A DNA stretch of 64,000 nt, taken from assembly GCF_001553605.1 (NCBI RefSeq), contig NZ_CP014229.1:3190501-3254500 (forward strand), written 5' to 3'. The stretch is from Desulfovibrio fairfieldensis. GTDB taxonomy: Bacteria; Desulfobacterota; Desulfovibrionia; Desulfovibrionales; Desulfovibrionaceae. The position numbers were made by a program, and so were the translations under genes. Below the pieces are notes generated by a model, which searched no databases, had not been told where the DNA came from, and saw nothing but the letters and a program-made list of their open reading frames with translations. The number at the start of each line of letters is the position of its first letter. The first letter of the stretch is position 1. This document shows, piece after piece, positions 26,020 to 34,659 of the stretch.

Positions 26020-27846
26020 TTATTCCACCGTAACGCTCTTGGCCAGGTTACGCGGCTGATCCACATCCTTGCCCAGATAATCGGCGGTTTCATAGCTGAA
26101 GAGCTGAAGCGCGGGCAGGGCCATGAAACCGGCCAGAGGCGCGGGCAGAGCCGGGATGATCCAGGGGTCGTCCACGGCCAGGTCCAGCCCCGGATTGGTC
26201 AGGGCGATGACCTTGCCCTGGCGGGCCTGCACTTCCACGATATTGGATTTGACCTTGGGGAAGAGCGCGTCGTCCAGGGCCAGGGCAAAGGTGGGAAAGG
26301 CCGGGTCAATAAGCGCGATGGGCCCGTGCTTCATTTCACCGGCGGCATAGCCTTCGGCGTGGATGTAGGACAGTTCCTTGAGCTTGAGGGCGCCTTCCAG
26401 GGCCAGGGGGAAGCAATGCCCCCGCCCGAGATAGAAGAAATTGCGAGCCTGGGCGTATTTGCGCGACAGCTCGCGGGCCTTGTCGTGCATGCCCGGCAAC
26501 TGGGATTCCAGCAGGGCGGGCAGGGATTCCAGCAGGCCGATGAGCTCACGCCGCCGCTCCTGCGGCAGCGCATTTTGACGCCCGCCCCAGTACAGGGCCA
26601 TGAGGGCCAGAGTGAGCATCTGGCTGCACATGGCCTTGGTGGAGGCCACGCTGATTTCCGGCCCGGCCTGGGTGTAGATAACGGCCGAAGCCTCGCGCGC
26701 GATGGACGAGCCCACCACATTGCAAAGGCCCAGCACGGCCACGCCGCGCTCGCGCGCGATGCGCAGAGCCGCCAGGGTGTCGGCGGTTTCGCCGCTCTGG
26801 CTGATGACCAGAACCATGTCCTCTTTGTCCAGAATCAGGCTGTCGCGGTAGCGGAATTCCGAGGCGATTTCCACCTGCACCGGCACCCCGGCCCAGTGTT
26901 CCAGCAGATGGCGGCCCCAGAGCCCGGAATGATAGGAGGTGCCGCAGGCCACGATGTGCAGGCGGCGCGGCACGGGCAGCGCATCCAGTTCAGGCAGCAG
27001 GGCCGCGTCGCGGCCCGCGTTGATCCGGCCCGCCAGGCCGTCGGTAATCACGCGCGGCTGCTCGAAAATCTCCTTGAGCATGAAATGGCGGTAGCCGCCC
27101 TTTTGCGCGGCCTGCATGTCCCACTGGATGGTCTGCACCTCATGCTCCACCGGAGTCAGGTCCGCCAGACGCAGGATTTCATAGTGCGTGGCCGTGGCCC
27201 GCACCACCTCGCCGTCCTCCAGAAAGACCACCTGCCGGGTATAGGGCAGAAAGGCCGGGATGTCCGAGGCCACAAAATTTTCGCCCGTGCCTAGGCCGAA
27301 AATCAACGGCGCGGACATGCGCGCGGCGTAGATGGTTTCCGGCTCGCCGCGATCCATGAGGCAGACGGCATAGGCCCCGTGGGCCTCACGCAGGGCCGCC
27401 GCAAAGGCGTGCAGCAGATCGGGCTCGCTTTTGCGACGCTCGGCGATCAGATTGACCAGCACCTCGGTGTCGGTTTCAGAGTGGAAGACATAGCCCTTGG
27501 CCGTGAGTTCGGCCTTGATTTCCTGGTAGTTTTCAATGATGCCGTTGTGCACCAGGGCCAGAGAGGCATCGTTGCTCAGATGGGGATGGGCGTTGCGCTC
27601 CGCCGGCACGCCGTGCGTGGCCCAGCGGGTGTGCCCCATGGCGCAGGTGGCCGTGGAAACCGGCTCCTGGGCCAGCTTTTCCTCCAAGGCCGCCAGCTTG
27701 CCCTTGGCCCGCACCACGCGCAGAGCGCCCTGGCGCACAAAGGCCACGCCGGCCGAATCATAACCCCGGTATTCCAGACGGCGCAGGCCCTCCACCACCA
27801 CGGGCACGGCGGGCCGGTGGCCCGCATATCCGATAATGCCGCACAT
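26020..27846 (-). CDS. glmS: Glutamine--fructose-6-phosphate aminotransferase (isomerizing)
   Basis: First step of hexosamine synthesis for peptidoglycan and LPS. 608 aa, the standard length. The N-terminal class II glutaminase begins MCGIIGYAG, with Cys2 as the nucleophile after Met removal; the family block RRLEYRGYDSAGVAF follows. Two SIS sugar-isomerase domains occupy about 285-600 (ACGTSYHSGLWGRHLLE, SQSGETADTLAALR, GRGHCFPLALEGALKLKELS) and the C-terminus is DQPRNLAKSVTVE. No glmS ribozyme-like sequence was noticed upstream. Confidence 0.97.
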   Translation of the reverse strand: MCGIIGYAGHRPAVPVVVEGLRRLEYRGYDSAGVAFVRQGALRVVRAKGKLAALEEKLAQEPVSTATCAMGHTRWATHGVPAERNAHPHLSNDASLALVHNGIIENYQEIKAELTAKGYVFHSETDTEVLVNLIAERRKSEPDLLHAFAAALREAHGAYAVCLMDRGEPETIYAARMSAPLIFGLGTGENFVASDIPAFLPYTRQVVFLEDGEVVRATATHYEILRLADLTPVEHEVQTIQWDMQAAQKGGYRHFMLKEIFEQPRVITDGLAGRINAGRDAALLPELDALPVPRRLHIVACGTSYHSGLWGRHLLEHWAGVPVQVEIASEFRYRDSLILDKEDMVLVISQSGETADTLAALRIARERGVAVLGLCNVVGSSIAREASAVIYTQAGPEISVASTKAMCSQMLTLALMALYWGGRQNALPQERRRELIGLLESLPALLESQLPGMHDKARELSRKYAQARNFFYLGRGHCFPLALEGALKLKELSYIHAEGYAAGEMKHGPIALIDPAFPTFALALDDALFPKVKSNIVEVQARQGKVIALTNPGLDLAVDDPWIIPALPAPLAGFMALPALQLFSYETADYLGKDVDQPRNLAKSVTVE

Positions 27847-27906
27847 ATCTCTTACTCCCGCAAGACCCGCTCGCTATGAGGGGTCGTTTAGACTTAAGAC
27901 TTCATC

Positions 27907-28033
27907 AGAGCATTTTGCGCTTGAAATTATCGCTTAGCGGCGAAGTAAATTTGCCTTGCGATAATTTCGCGGTGCGGATTTTCACGGAAAATCCACACAG
28001 AGCGTTAAGATATTTTCAATATCAAAACGCTCT
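27907..28033. repeat. MITE-like intergenic repeat, 127 bp
   Basis: Ends AGAGCATTTTG and CAAAACGCTCT form an 11-bp inverted pair with one mismatch. The interior contains nested inverted repeats (GCGAAATTATCGC-like and GAGCGTT...AACGCTC). It lies between glmS and ppiD and shares the AGAGCA start with the repeats at 11894 and 23130. Confidence 0.5.
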
Positions 28034-28045
28034 AACCGGTACAGT

Positions 28046-28101
28046 GAAAAAACGGGCATGGCCCAAGGAAGTACGTTCCGGTACAACCTGGGCCATGCCC
28101 G
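28046..28101 (-). terminator. Terminator of the ppiD-like gene
   Basis: 13-bp stem (28053-28065 with 28089-28101, core GGGCATGGCCCA) and a 23-base loop, followed on the minus strand by TTTTTT. It lies about 90 bases after the gene's stop codon. Confidence 0.7.
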
Positions 28102-28190
28102 GCGTGCGACGCAGCCCAGAGGGCCGCCGGTTTCGCTCCGCACCGCGCGCGGACCGGCGGCCCGGCTTCAAATGCTTGGAAAACTCTTCT

Positions 28191-30113
28191 CTACAGATTG
28201 ACGCGATCCACAATATCCGTATTCAGCACTTCCACCTTGGCCTTGGAGGCAAGGTTCTGGATGAAGACCTGATACAGACCGTCCACCCGTTCGCGGGCCA
28301 CGCCGTTGGCCATCAGGTCGCGCACGGTATTCCACTCCTGCGGATCGGGCGGCAGCACGGCGTCCACGCGGCAGAGCAGTGCGCCCGGACCTTCGCTTTT
28401 GCCGTCCACGGCATAGGCCGATGGCAGCCAGGTTCCGGGCTTGGCGGTAAAGACGGCTTCGGCCAGAGCCTCATCGGGGTTGAAATCCGCCAGATTCCCG
28501 CCACGATCCATGGCCGGGGCGGTCTTGATGTCCAGGCTCGCCTTCAGGGGCTGGGGCAGGGGACCGTCCTTCAATTCCTTGCGACGGGCCGCGGCGCTTT
28601 CCACGGCGGCCTTGAGGGCCTTTTCGGCGGTCAGCTTGGCCACAATGGCGCTCTTCACCGCGTCGAGCGGCTGGGTGGACGCGGGTTCAGCCTTGATGAT
28701 CCGGGCCACCAGATATTTGTCCCCGGCCTCCAGGGCCGTGTCCACGGGCGCGCCCGTAGCGGTGGCGATAAGAGCGGAGGCTCCGGCCGGAGTTACGCCC
28801 AGCTTTTGCTCCAGTTCGCTCTGGCTGAGCAGGCCGCTCTGTTCCGCCTTGAGGCCGAAACGGGCAGCGCTCTCGGCCAGCGGCTTGCCCAGAATATTGT
28901 CTTCGATCAGGCTGTCCAGCACATCGTGCAGCTTGTCCGCGCCCTGTTCCTGCGCCATGGCCTGGCGCACTTCCTGGGCAGCGTCCTTGAAGGTCTTGAG
29001 GCCGCCGGGCTTCTTGTCTTCCACCTTGATGATGTGCAGGCCGAAAGGACTGCGCACGGGCTCGGACACCTGCCCGGCCTTCAGGGCAAAGGCCGCGTCT
29101 TCAAAAGGCTTTACCGTCTTGCCGCGGGCAATCCAGCCCAGTTCGCCGCCGGGACCGGCCGCATTGGGGCCGTTATGGGCATCGGCCACGGCCGCGAAAT
29201 CCTTGCCGCTCTTGAGCTCGGCCTGGATTTTCGCCACTTCTTCGCGGGCCTTTTTCTCCGCGTCGGCCGGGGCGTTTTCAGCCAGAGGCACCAGAATGTG
29301 CGCGGCCTTGACCTGCGCGGGCTCTTCAAAACGGCTCTTGTTGGCCTCGTACCATTTCCGGGCATCCGCCTCGCTGACGCTCTCGGGCTTGACCAGCCCG
29401 CCGGGCGTCACGCTGACATAGGCCACGTCCACTTTGGGCGGAATGGCAAAATCTTTCTTGTGGGCATCATAATAGGCCGTCACGTCCTGATCCGTGACCT
29501 TGACCTCGCCGGAAAAATTCTTGGCCGGAATGAACAGATAGTCCACCACCCGTTTTTCCCGCAGGAAATTATAGCGGTTTTGGGCTTCGTCCGGGTCCAC
29601 CCAGACCGGCGCGGTGACCAGGGTAAAAATCTTTTCGCGCAGCAGCTGATCGCTCATATCCTTCTCATACTGGGCCGGGCTGATCCGCTGGGCGGCCAGC
29701 ACACGCGTGTAGGCTTCGGGATCGAAGCGGCCCTGGGCATCCTGGAAGGATTTGATCCGTCCCACGGCCTGGCGCAGTTCCAGCGGCGTCACACTGACGC
29801 CCGCGCGCGCGGCCTCCTGGGCCAGCAGGGTTTGTTGGATCAGATCGCGCAGCACTTGGCGGCCCAGATGCTGCTCCTTGAGCTGCTCGCGGGTAGCGCC
29901 GGGATTATTGCGCAGGATCGATTCCTCCGCATTGCGGTAGGCCTGCTCAAACTGCTGGACCAGAATGGGATCGCCGTTGACGATGGCCACCACATTGGCG
30001 GAGTTCCTGTCGTTGAAACTGCCCACTCCCCAGAACACGAAGACCAGGATGATGACGCCGAAAGCCACTTTGACGCCGAAAGACTGTGCGTTGGAACGGA
30101 TATAATCGAGCAT
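28191..30113 (-). CDS. ppiD: Periplasmic peptidyl-prolyl isomerase / chaperone, PpiD type
   Basis: Membrane-anchored folding factor facing the periplasm. Start at ATG 30113 with GGAG upstream (640 aa). One N-terminal transmembrane helix (about 13-32, VAFGVIILVFVFWGVGSF) is followed by a SurA_N_3-like helical domain (about 35-170) and a central parvulin rotamase domain (about 270-370, with AAHILVPL, GELGWIARGKTVKPFEDAAF and SPFGLHIIKVED). A second long helical region with a degenerate C-terminal rotamase-like part ends the protein. Length and order match PpiD. It lies alone between two repeat or regulatory regions. Confidence 0.9.
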   Translation of the reverse strand: MLDYIRSNAQSFGVKVAFGVIILVFVFWGVGSFNDRNSANVVAIVNGDPILVQQFEQAYRNAEESILRNNPGATREQLKEQHLGRQVLRDLIQQTLLAQEAARAGVSVTPLELRQAVGRIKSFQDAQGRFDPEAYTRVLAAQRISPAQYEKDMSDQLLREKIFTLVTAPVWVDPDEAQNRYNFLREKRVVDYLFIPAKNFSGEVKVTDQDVTAYYDAHKKDFAIPPKVDVAYVSVTPGGLVKPESVSEADARKWYEANKSRFEEPAQVKAAHILVPLAENAPADAEKKAREEVAKIQAELKSGKDFAAVADAHNGPNAAGPGGELGWIARGKTVKPFEDAAFALKAGQVSEPVRSPFGLHIIKVEDKKPGGLKTFKDAAQEVRQAMAQEQGADKLHDVLDSLIEDNILGKPLAESAARFGLKAEQSGLLSQSELEQKLGVTPAGASALIATATGAPVDTALEAGDKYLVARIIKAEPASTQPLDAVKSAIVAKLTAEKALKAAVESAAARRKELKDGPLPQPLKASLDIKTAPAMDRGGNLADFNPDEALAEAVFTAKPGTWLPSAYAVDGKSEGPGALLCRVDAVLPPDPQEWNTVRDLMANGVARERVDGLYQVFIQNLASKAKVEVLNTDIVDRVNL

Positions 30114-30299
30114 GCGTACTCCGGAATGCCGAATTGTCCTCTTGCCCGCAGCGAAGGCCGCCAAAAGCAAGGGCGCTGACAGAAGCGGAAAGTATAAGCG
30201 CCTTTGCGCGGAAACTCAAGAAAAGGAAGGCCCGCGCGCCGTCGAGGCCTCAACCTGTTTGTGACTGAGGCTCGCAGGCGGCGGATATTTTAAAACGGC

Positions 30300-31934
30300 C
30301 TACGGCGTGATGCCCAGCTTGCGCAGCCTGTGTTGCAGGGTGGAGCGGGGCACGCCCAGCAGGGCGGCGGCACCGCGCGGTCCGGACAAACGCCCCCCGG
30401 TCAGGCGCAAGGCCTCCAGAATATGGGCGCGCTCGTTTTCTTCCAGAGTGGGCAGGGCCGGACCCGAACATGACCCGGCCCCCGCATGCAACGGGCGGCC
30501 TTCCACCGCCGAGACGGCTTCCGGCGAGGCCGGGGCAGGCGCCTCCGTCTCCGCCGACGGCTCCCACTCATGCAGGGCATCGCGCACAAAGCTCTCGGTC
30601 ACCGCCCCGTCCAGGGAGTGCAGCAAAAGGCGGCTGATCACATTGCGCAATTCGCGGATATTGCCCGGCCAGTCATGATCGCAGAGATCGCTCAGCACCC
30701 CCCTGGACAGGCGCGGCGGCCGCAGATCCCATTGCCGGGAAAACTGGCTGATGAAGTATTCAACCAGAATGGGAATGTCGTTCTTTCGTTGCCGCAACGG
30801 CGGCAGACGCAGGATGACCGAGGCCAGGCGGTAAAAGAGATCACGCCGCAAGCGGCCTTCAACCAGGGCCTTTTCCAGGTCTATGTTGGTGGCGGACAGC
30901 ACGCGGATATCCACGCCGATGGAGCGCGCCTCGCCCACCCGCTCAAAGGAGTTCTCCTCCATGACCTGCAGGAGCTTGCTCTGCATATCCGGCGAAAGCT
31001 CGCCGATTTCATCCAGAAACAAGGTTCCGCTCTGGGCCATTTCAATCCGGCCGATGCGCTTGGCGTAGGCCCCGGTGAACGCGCCCTTGGCATAGCCGAA
31101 CATCTCGCTCTCAAACAAGGTCGGGGCCAGGGACGGGCAGTTCACCTTGACGAAATTGGCCGCCCGCCTGGGGCTGCTCCGGTGCAGCCAGCGGGCCAGC
31201 ATGCTCTTGCCCGTGCCGGTCTCGCCGATGATCAGCACCGGAATATGCAGCTTGGCGACCTTGCGCGCCACGGACATGACCCGGGCCATGTCCTGGGTTT
31301 CCAGCAGGCGGTCCACCAGCCGAGTGGCGGTGCCGTCCGCATCGTCCTCACCCGGCGAATTCAGGGCAGCCTGCTGCGCCGCCTTGGCCCTGGCCCGGCG
31401 CTCTTCGGTGAGCACCACAAACAAAAAAATCGTCAATACCGGACACAGTTCCAACAAAAAATTCAGAATCTCCACCACATTGTCCGGCTGACGCACAAAG
31501 GAAACGTGCAGGGTGCCGACGACTTCGCGGTTCAGGATCAGAGGCAGGGCGATGGTGGCGTTGAGCCCGGCTGAGGCCAGAGACGAGGCCCCGCCGCCCC
31601 AGCCCAGCGAAGTCAGATCGTTGATGACTACGGGCTTGCGGGTCTGGATGGCCTGCCAGGCCACGGTATTCTGGGCGATGCGCGTGTTGGAGAACATTTC
31701 CACCACGGTACCGTCCGCCGAGGTAAAGGAATTCAGAAATTCCCGCTCCGCGTCATAAAGATTGATGCTGAAACGATCATAAACGAAAAGCGTACGAAAC
31801 TCTTTGGAAAGAAAGGAAAAAAGCCCGCTACGGTCCATATTGCCGGGAACCAGCCTGGACAGGCGGTGAATAATCTGGGCCGCAGCCAGCAATGGGCTCC
31901 CCAAGCAGACGCTGCCATCGTTTCGTTCCTGCAT
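30300..31934 (-). CDS. Sigma-54-dependent activator with GAF sensor domain
   Basis: 544 aa from ATG 31934, preceded by GGAGGTGGGG; an in-frame ATG at 31955 is less likely. Order: GAF domain (about 20-170), a hydrophobic helix (about ILNFLLELCPVLTIFLFVVL), AAA+ sigma-54 interaction domain (about 205-440) with Walker A GETGTGKS, the sigma-54 contact loop GAFTGA (intact), Walker B GTLFLDEIGEL and DWPGNIRELRN, and a C-terminal Fis-type helix-turn-helix (GPRGAAALLGVPRSTLQHRL). It is divergent from the TauE/SLC13 operon. Since that operon and the next each have a -24/-12 promoter, this is the likely activator of both. The hydrophobic segment between GAF and AAA+ may tie it to the membrane. The ligand is unknown. 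Confidence 0.92.
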   Translation of the reverse strand: MQERNDGSVCLGSPLLAAAQIIHRLSRLVPGNMDRSGLFSFLSKEFRTLFVYDRFSINLYDAEREFLNSFTSADGTVVEMFSNTRIAQNTVAWQAIQTRKPVVINDLTSLGWGGGASSLASAGLNATIALPLILNREVVGTLHVSFVRQPDNVVEILNFLLELCPVLTIFLFVVLTEERRARAKAAQQAALNSPGEDDADGTATRLVDRLLETQDMARVMSVARKVAKLHIPVLIIGETGTGKSMLARWLHRSSPRRAANFVKVNCPSLAPTLFESEMFGYAKGAFTGAYAKRIGRIEMAQSGTLFLDEIGELSPDMQSKLLQVMEENSFERVGEARSIGVDIRVLSATNIDLEKALVEGRLRRDLFYRLASVILRLPPLRQRKNDIPILVEYFISQFSRQWDLRPPRLSRGVLSDLCDHDWPGNIRELRNVISRLLLHSLDGAVTESFVRDALHEWEPSAETEAPAPASPEAVSAVEGRPLHAGAGSCSGPALPTLEENERAHILEALRLTGGRLSGPRGAAALLGVPRSTLQHRLRKLGITP

Positions 31935-31959
31935 GGCCCCACCTCCACCGCCCATATGA

Positions 31960-31981
31960 GGGCATTTTTTGCTGAAATGCC
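31960..31981 (+). promoter_or_regulatory. Candidate activator-binding site upstream of the TauE operon promoter
   Basis: GGGCATTTT-N3-CTGAA (31960-31976). The same motif occurs at 34477-34493 before the second sigma-54 promoter. Here it is also a near-palindrome, GGCATTT-N7-AAATGCC (31961-31981). Its last A lies exactly 104 bases before the T of the -24 box, as at the second promoter. It also lies just upstream of the activator gene itself, so autoregulation is possible. Confidence 0.6.
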
Positions 31982-32079
31982 GACAAAAGCGCTCAACTAC
32001 ACCGCGTTCTCATTGAACACGCAAACATTGAGAAGAAAAAACAGCAGGAAGTTCAAGCAACTACCGGATACCTCCAGTT

Positions 32080-32095
32080 TGGCACAGGGTTTGCT
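32080..32095 (+). promoter_or_regulatory. Sigma-54 (-24/-12) promoter of the TauE/SLC13 operon
   Basis: TGGCACAGGGTTTGCT fits the consensus TGGCACG-N4-TTGCW at every fixed position except the G after TGGCAC. Transcription would start near 32106, leaving a leader of about 175 bases before the TauE ATG. Confidence 0.82.
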
Positions 32096-32196
32096 CATAT
32101 TCAAGCATATTTGAACTTTATCATTCTTAAAAATGGGAGTCTATATGATTAATAAATAATATATAATTTTATATACAATTATATAAATATATATTG

Positions 32197-32216
32197 CTAT
32201 GGCATCTATGCCATAG
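32197..32216. promoter_or_regulatory. Perfect palindrome in the leader of the TauE operon
   Basis: CTATGGCAT-CT-ATGCCATAG, 9-bp arms, in an AT-rich stretch downstream of the sigma-54 start site. Its position suits a repressor operator or an RNA hairpin; nothing more can be said. Confidence 0.35.
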
Positions 32217-32280
32217 TTCTGGACTCTTGTTGTGCATTTTTATGAGTCATAACTTTTAACCTTCTCCGCGTGGTATAGTT

Positions 32281-33039
32281 ATGATCTCTTCCGACATTGT
32301 CATCATTGCTCTGGCCGGCTTTTTTTCAGGCATCATCAAAACCGGTGTGGGTGTGGGTTCCGGTATTTTCCTGCTGCCCACGCTGGCGCTGGGCTTCCCC
32401 GCCAAACTGGCTCTGGGCTTGGGCGCGCCGCTCCTGCTGGCTTCGGACGCCATCGGGCTACGCTATTACTGGAAGCAATGGCTGCCGCGAACCGAACTGG
32501 CACGGCTCTTTCTGGCCGCTCTGCCGGGCCTGATTCTGGGGGCTGTGCTGTTGCCCTTGATTCCGGGCGGGATCTTTCGCATCGGCGTGGGCGTCTTCGG
32601 CGTGTTTTACGCCCTCAGTCTGCTCTGGCCCCAATTTCCCGCCGCCGTTTTGCTGCGGCGGCTTTTCGGGGGACTCAACGCGCGTTACGCGGAGGAGGGC
32701 GCCTACATCTATGGTTTTCTGGGCGGCGTTTCCACCGTACTGGCCCATGCCGGCGGCCTGGTCTGGTCCCTGTACCTGATCACGGCCGCGCGTGACAGAC
32801 GCATCTTTGTGGGTACCACAATTATTCTCTTCTTTGTCACCAACATTTATAAGACAGTTTCCTACGTATATATCGGCATCATCGGCCCGGACGACCTGCT
32901 GAAAGTCATCCCGGCCATTCCTATGATTTTTCTGGGGTCCTATCTCGGCAATGTGATCAACAAACGATGTAATTATATTTTATTCAGAAAAATAGTTCTC
33001 TGTTTTATCCTCTTCATCTCCGTATCGCTGTGCATCTGA
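32281..33039 (+). CDS. TauE/SafE-family membrane permease (sulfite/organosulfonate type)
   Basis: 252 aa with about eight hydrophobic segments in two halves, each beginning with a Gly-rich helix (LAGFFSGIIKTGVGVGSGIF and YGFLGGVSTVLAHAGGLVW), the TauE/SafE pattern. Members export sulfite or sulfoacetate or move other organic anions. It is the first gene after the sigma-54 promoter at 32080 and is followed by a SLC13-type carrier. With SuyAB-like genes in the partner operon, sulfite or sulfonate handling is a reasonable but unproven guess. The ribosome binding site is weak. Confidence 0.85.
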   Translation: MISSDIVIIALAGFFSGIIKTGVGVGSGIFLLPTLALGFPAKLALGLGAPLLLASDAIGLRYYWKQWLPRTELARLFLAALPGLILGAVLLPLIPGGIFRIGVGVFGVFYALSLLWPQFPAAVLLRRLFGGLNARYAEEGAYIYGFLGGVSTVLAHAGGLVWSLYLITAARDRRIFVGTTIILFFVTNIYKTVSYVYIGIIGPDDLLKVIPAIPMIFLGSYLGNVINKRCNYILFRKIVLCFILFISVSLCI

Positions 33040-33120
33040 TTTTTGCACTCATGCGACGTATTTCATTTCCCTACTATTCTTGGCTGCTCGGGACACAACC
33101 TTCAATAACGGGGAAGTCTC

Positions 33121-34467
33121 ATGGAAAAATGTTTTCTCTTTTTACTTGTTCTTTGTGTTTCTCTGCTTCCGGAAACGGCCTGCGCCGCCAGCGCGCCACC
33201 ACCGCAAACCATCAACATGCCCCACGTCTATATTGTTTTCGGCGTGCTTCTCGTGGCTGCGGTGCTCTTTTTCACAGAATGGATTCCCTTGGCCGTGACC
33301 TCCATTCTGGTGCCCTGCGCGCTCTCCACCTTAGGGGTCATTACCGTCAAGGAGGCCTGGATCAGCTTCGGCGACACCAGCATTCTGACCATCGTGGGCC
33401 TGTTCATGCTGGGTGAGGCCACCTTCGCCACGGGCTTCGCCCAGCGCGTCGCGACCGTAATCATCAGCAAGGCCGGAGCCAGCGAAACCCGCCTGCTGGT
33501 CTTCGCCATTCTCCTCATCGCCTTCATGTCGGCCTTCCTGAACAACGCCGGCGTCACGGCCATCACCCTGCCCATGCTCATTTCCATTGCCCGCAAGGCA
33601 CACCTTTCACCTTCGCGCATATTGTTGCCCACAGCCTACGCGGCTAGCTTCGGCGGCTGTATCTCGCTTGTGGGCCAGGCACCGTCCATGGTGGCCAACG
33701 GCATTCTGGCCAAAATGGCGCCGGAATACGGCCAGTTCGCCTTTTTTGAATTCGCTTGGTACGGCCTGCCCCTGACCCTGATCGGCGCCGTCCTTTTTGC
33801 GCTGTTCCCCCGCTTTTTGGTACCTCCGGCCCGCGAGGACGTAGCCGAACTCAAGGAAATCGAAATTCCCGACGGCGGCGTGCACATGTGGATCGCAGGC
33901 GGGATCTATTTTCTCGTCATCATCTGTATGGCCACGGGCCTGGTGCCGCTGACCTCCGCCGCCATGCTGGGAGCCATGCTCTGCATCCTGACCCGCTGCA
34001 TGACCCTCAAACAGGCCCAGGCCGGCATCGACTGGACCACCGTCTGGCTGTTCGCGGGCATGCTGTCCATGAGCTTCGCCATGAACAAGTCCGGCGCGGC
34101 CACGCTGATAGCCCACTTCGTCGTCAGCTATATCTCCGACCCCCTGTTTCTGTTCTGCACCCTTATGGCGGTTACCGGCATACTGACCAATATCATGTCC
34201 AACACGGCCACCACGGCCATCATGGTGCCGCTGGTCATTCCCATCGCCCTGGAGATGAACCTCAGTCCCCTGCCCTTTGTCATGGGCATCGCCATGAACG
34301 CCGCCGCCTGCTTCATGACGCCCATCGCCACGCCGTCCAACACCCTGGTGCTGCGGCCCGGCAACTACACTTTCTTTGATTATGTGCGTTACGGCTTTTT
34401 CTGGCAGGTCATAGCCTATGCCCTTTCCCTGCTGATCATCCCGCGTGTCTGGCCCTTCATGCCCTGA
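33121..34467 (+). CDS. SLC13/DASS-type anion transporter (dicarboxylate, sulfate or sulfonate)
   Basis: 448 aa, ion-transporter superfamily. An N-terminal signal-like segment is followed by about ten membrane helices. The two re-entrant substrate motifs are visible: NNAGVTAITLPM in the first half and SNTATTAIMVPLV in the second, equivalent to the SNT signatures of Na+/dicarboxylate symporters. GGGGAAG precedes the ATG. It is co-transcribed with the TauE-type gene and is presumably the importer of the substrate degraded by the downstream operon. The substrate cannot be chosen from sequence among C4-dicarboxylates, tartrate and sulfonates. Confidence 0.88.
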   Translation: MEKCFLFLLVLCVSLLPETACAASAPPPQTINMPHVYIVFGVLLVAAVLFFTEWIPLAVTSILVPCALSTLGVITVKEAWISFGDTSILTIVGLFMLGEATFATGFAQRVATVIISKAGASETRLLVFAILLIAFMSAFLNNAGVTAITLPMLISIARKAHLSPSRILLPTAYAASFGGCISLVGQAPSMVANGILAKMAPEYGQFAFFEFAWYGLPLTLIGAVLFALFPRFLVPPAREDVAELKEIEIPDGGVHMWIAGGIYFLVIICMATGLVPLTSAAMLGAMLCILTRCMTLKQAQAGIDWTTVWLFAGMLSMSFAMNKSGAATLIAHFVVSYISDPLFLFCTLMAVTGILTNIMSNTATTAIMVPLVIPIALEMNLSPLPFVMGIAMNAAACFMTPIATPSNTLVLRPGNYTFFDYVRYGFFWQVIAYALSLLIIPRVWPFMP

Positions 34468-34476
34468 AGGATTCAC

Positions 34477-34493
34477 GGGCATTTTCGCCTGAA
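34477..34493 (+). promoter_or_regulatory. Candidate activator-binding site upstream of the second sigma-54 promoter
   Basis: GGGCATTTT-N3-CTGAA, identical at all 14 fixed positions to the site at 31960-31976 and at the same 104-base distance from its -24 box. It lies just after the SLC13 gene stop. Confidence 0.6.
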
Positions 34494-34596
34494 TACGGGC
34501 ACAACTCCGCCCCTATTTGGGCAGGAGAGAAGAACAAAGATGGTGACAAATTCATAAAATGAATAAAAATCAATATATTACAGTAAAAAATATGAC

Positions 34597-34612
34597 TGGC
34601 ACCATCTTTGCT
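34597..34612 (+). promoter_or_regulatory. Sigma-54 (-24/-12) promoter of the redox/lyase operon
   Basis: TGGCACCATCTTTGCT fits the consensus except for the base after TGGCAC. Start of transcription is expected near 34623, 37 bases before the flavoprotein ATG, which has AGAGGTAG upstream. An 11-bp inverted repeat (CAAAGATGGTG at 34535-34545 with CACCATCTTTG at 34600-34610) overlaps the promoter. Confidence 0.85.
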
Positions 34613-34659
34613 TTTTTTAGGCAACGCAGCTGCCGCAATGTTTTACAGAGGTAGAGCTT

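Noticed and set aside
27847-28190. glmS ribozyme or riboswitch upstream of glmS
   Set aside because: The sequence is a MITE-like repeat and the terminator of the ppiD gene; no ribozyme core was recognisable.
34535-34610. CAAAGATGGTG ... CACCATCTTTG inverted repeat followed by CTTTTTTT, as a terminator for the SLC13 gene
   Set aside because: The loop would be 54 bases, and the right arm is the -12 part of a good sigma-54 promoter; the promoter reading is more economical.
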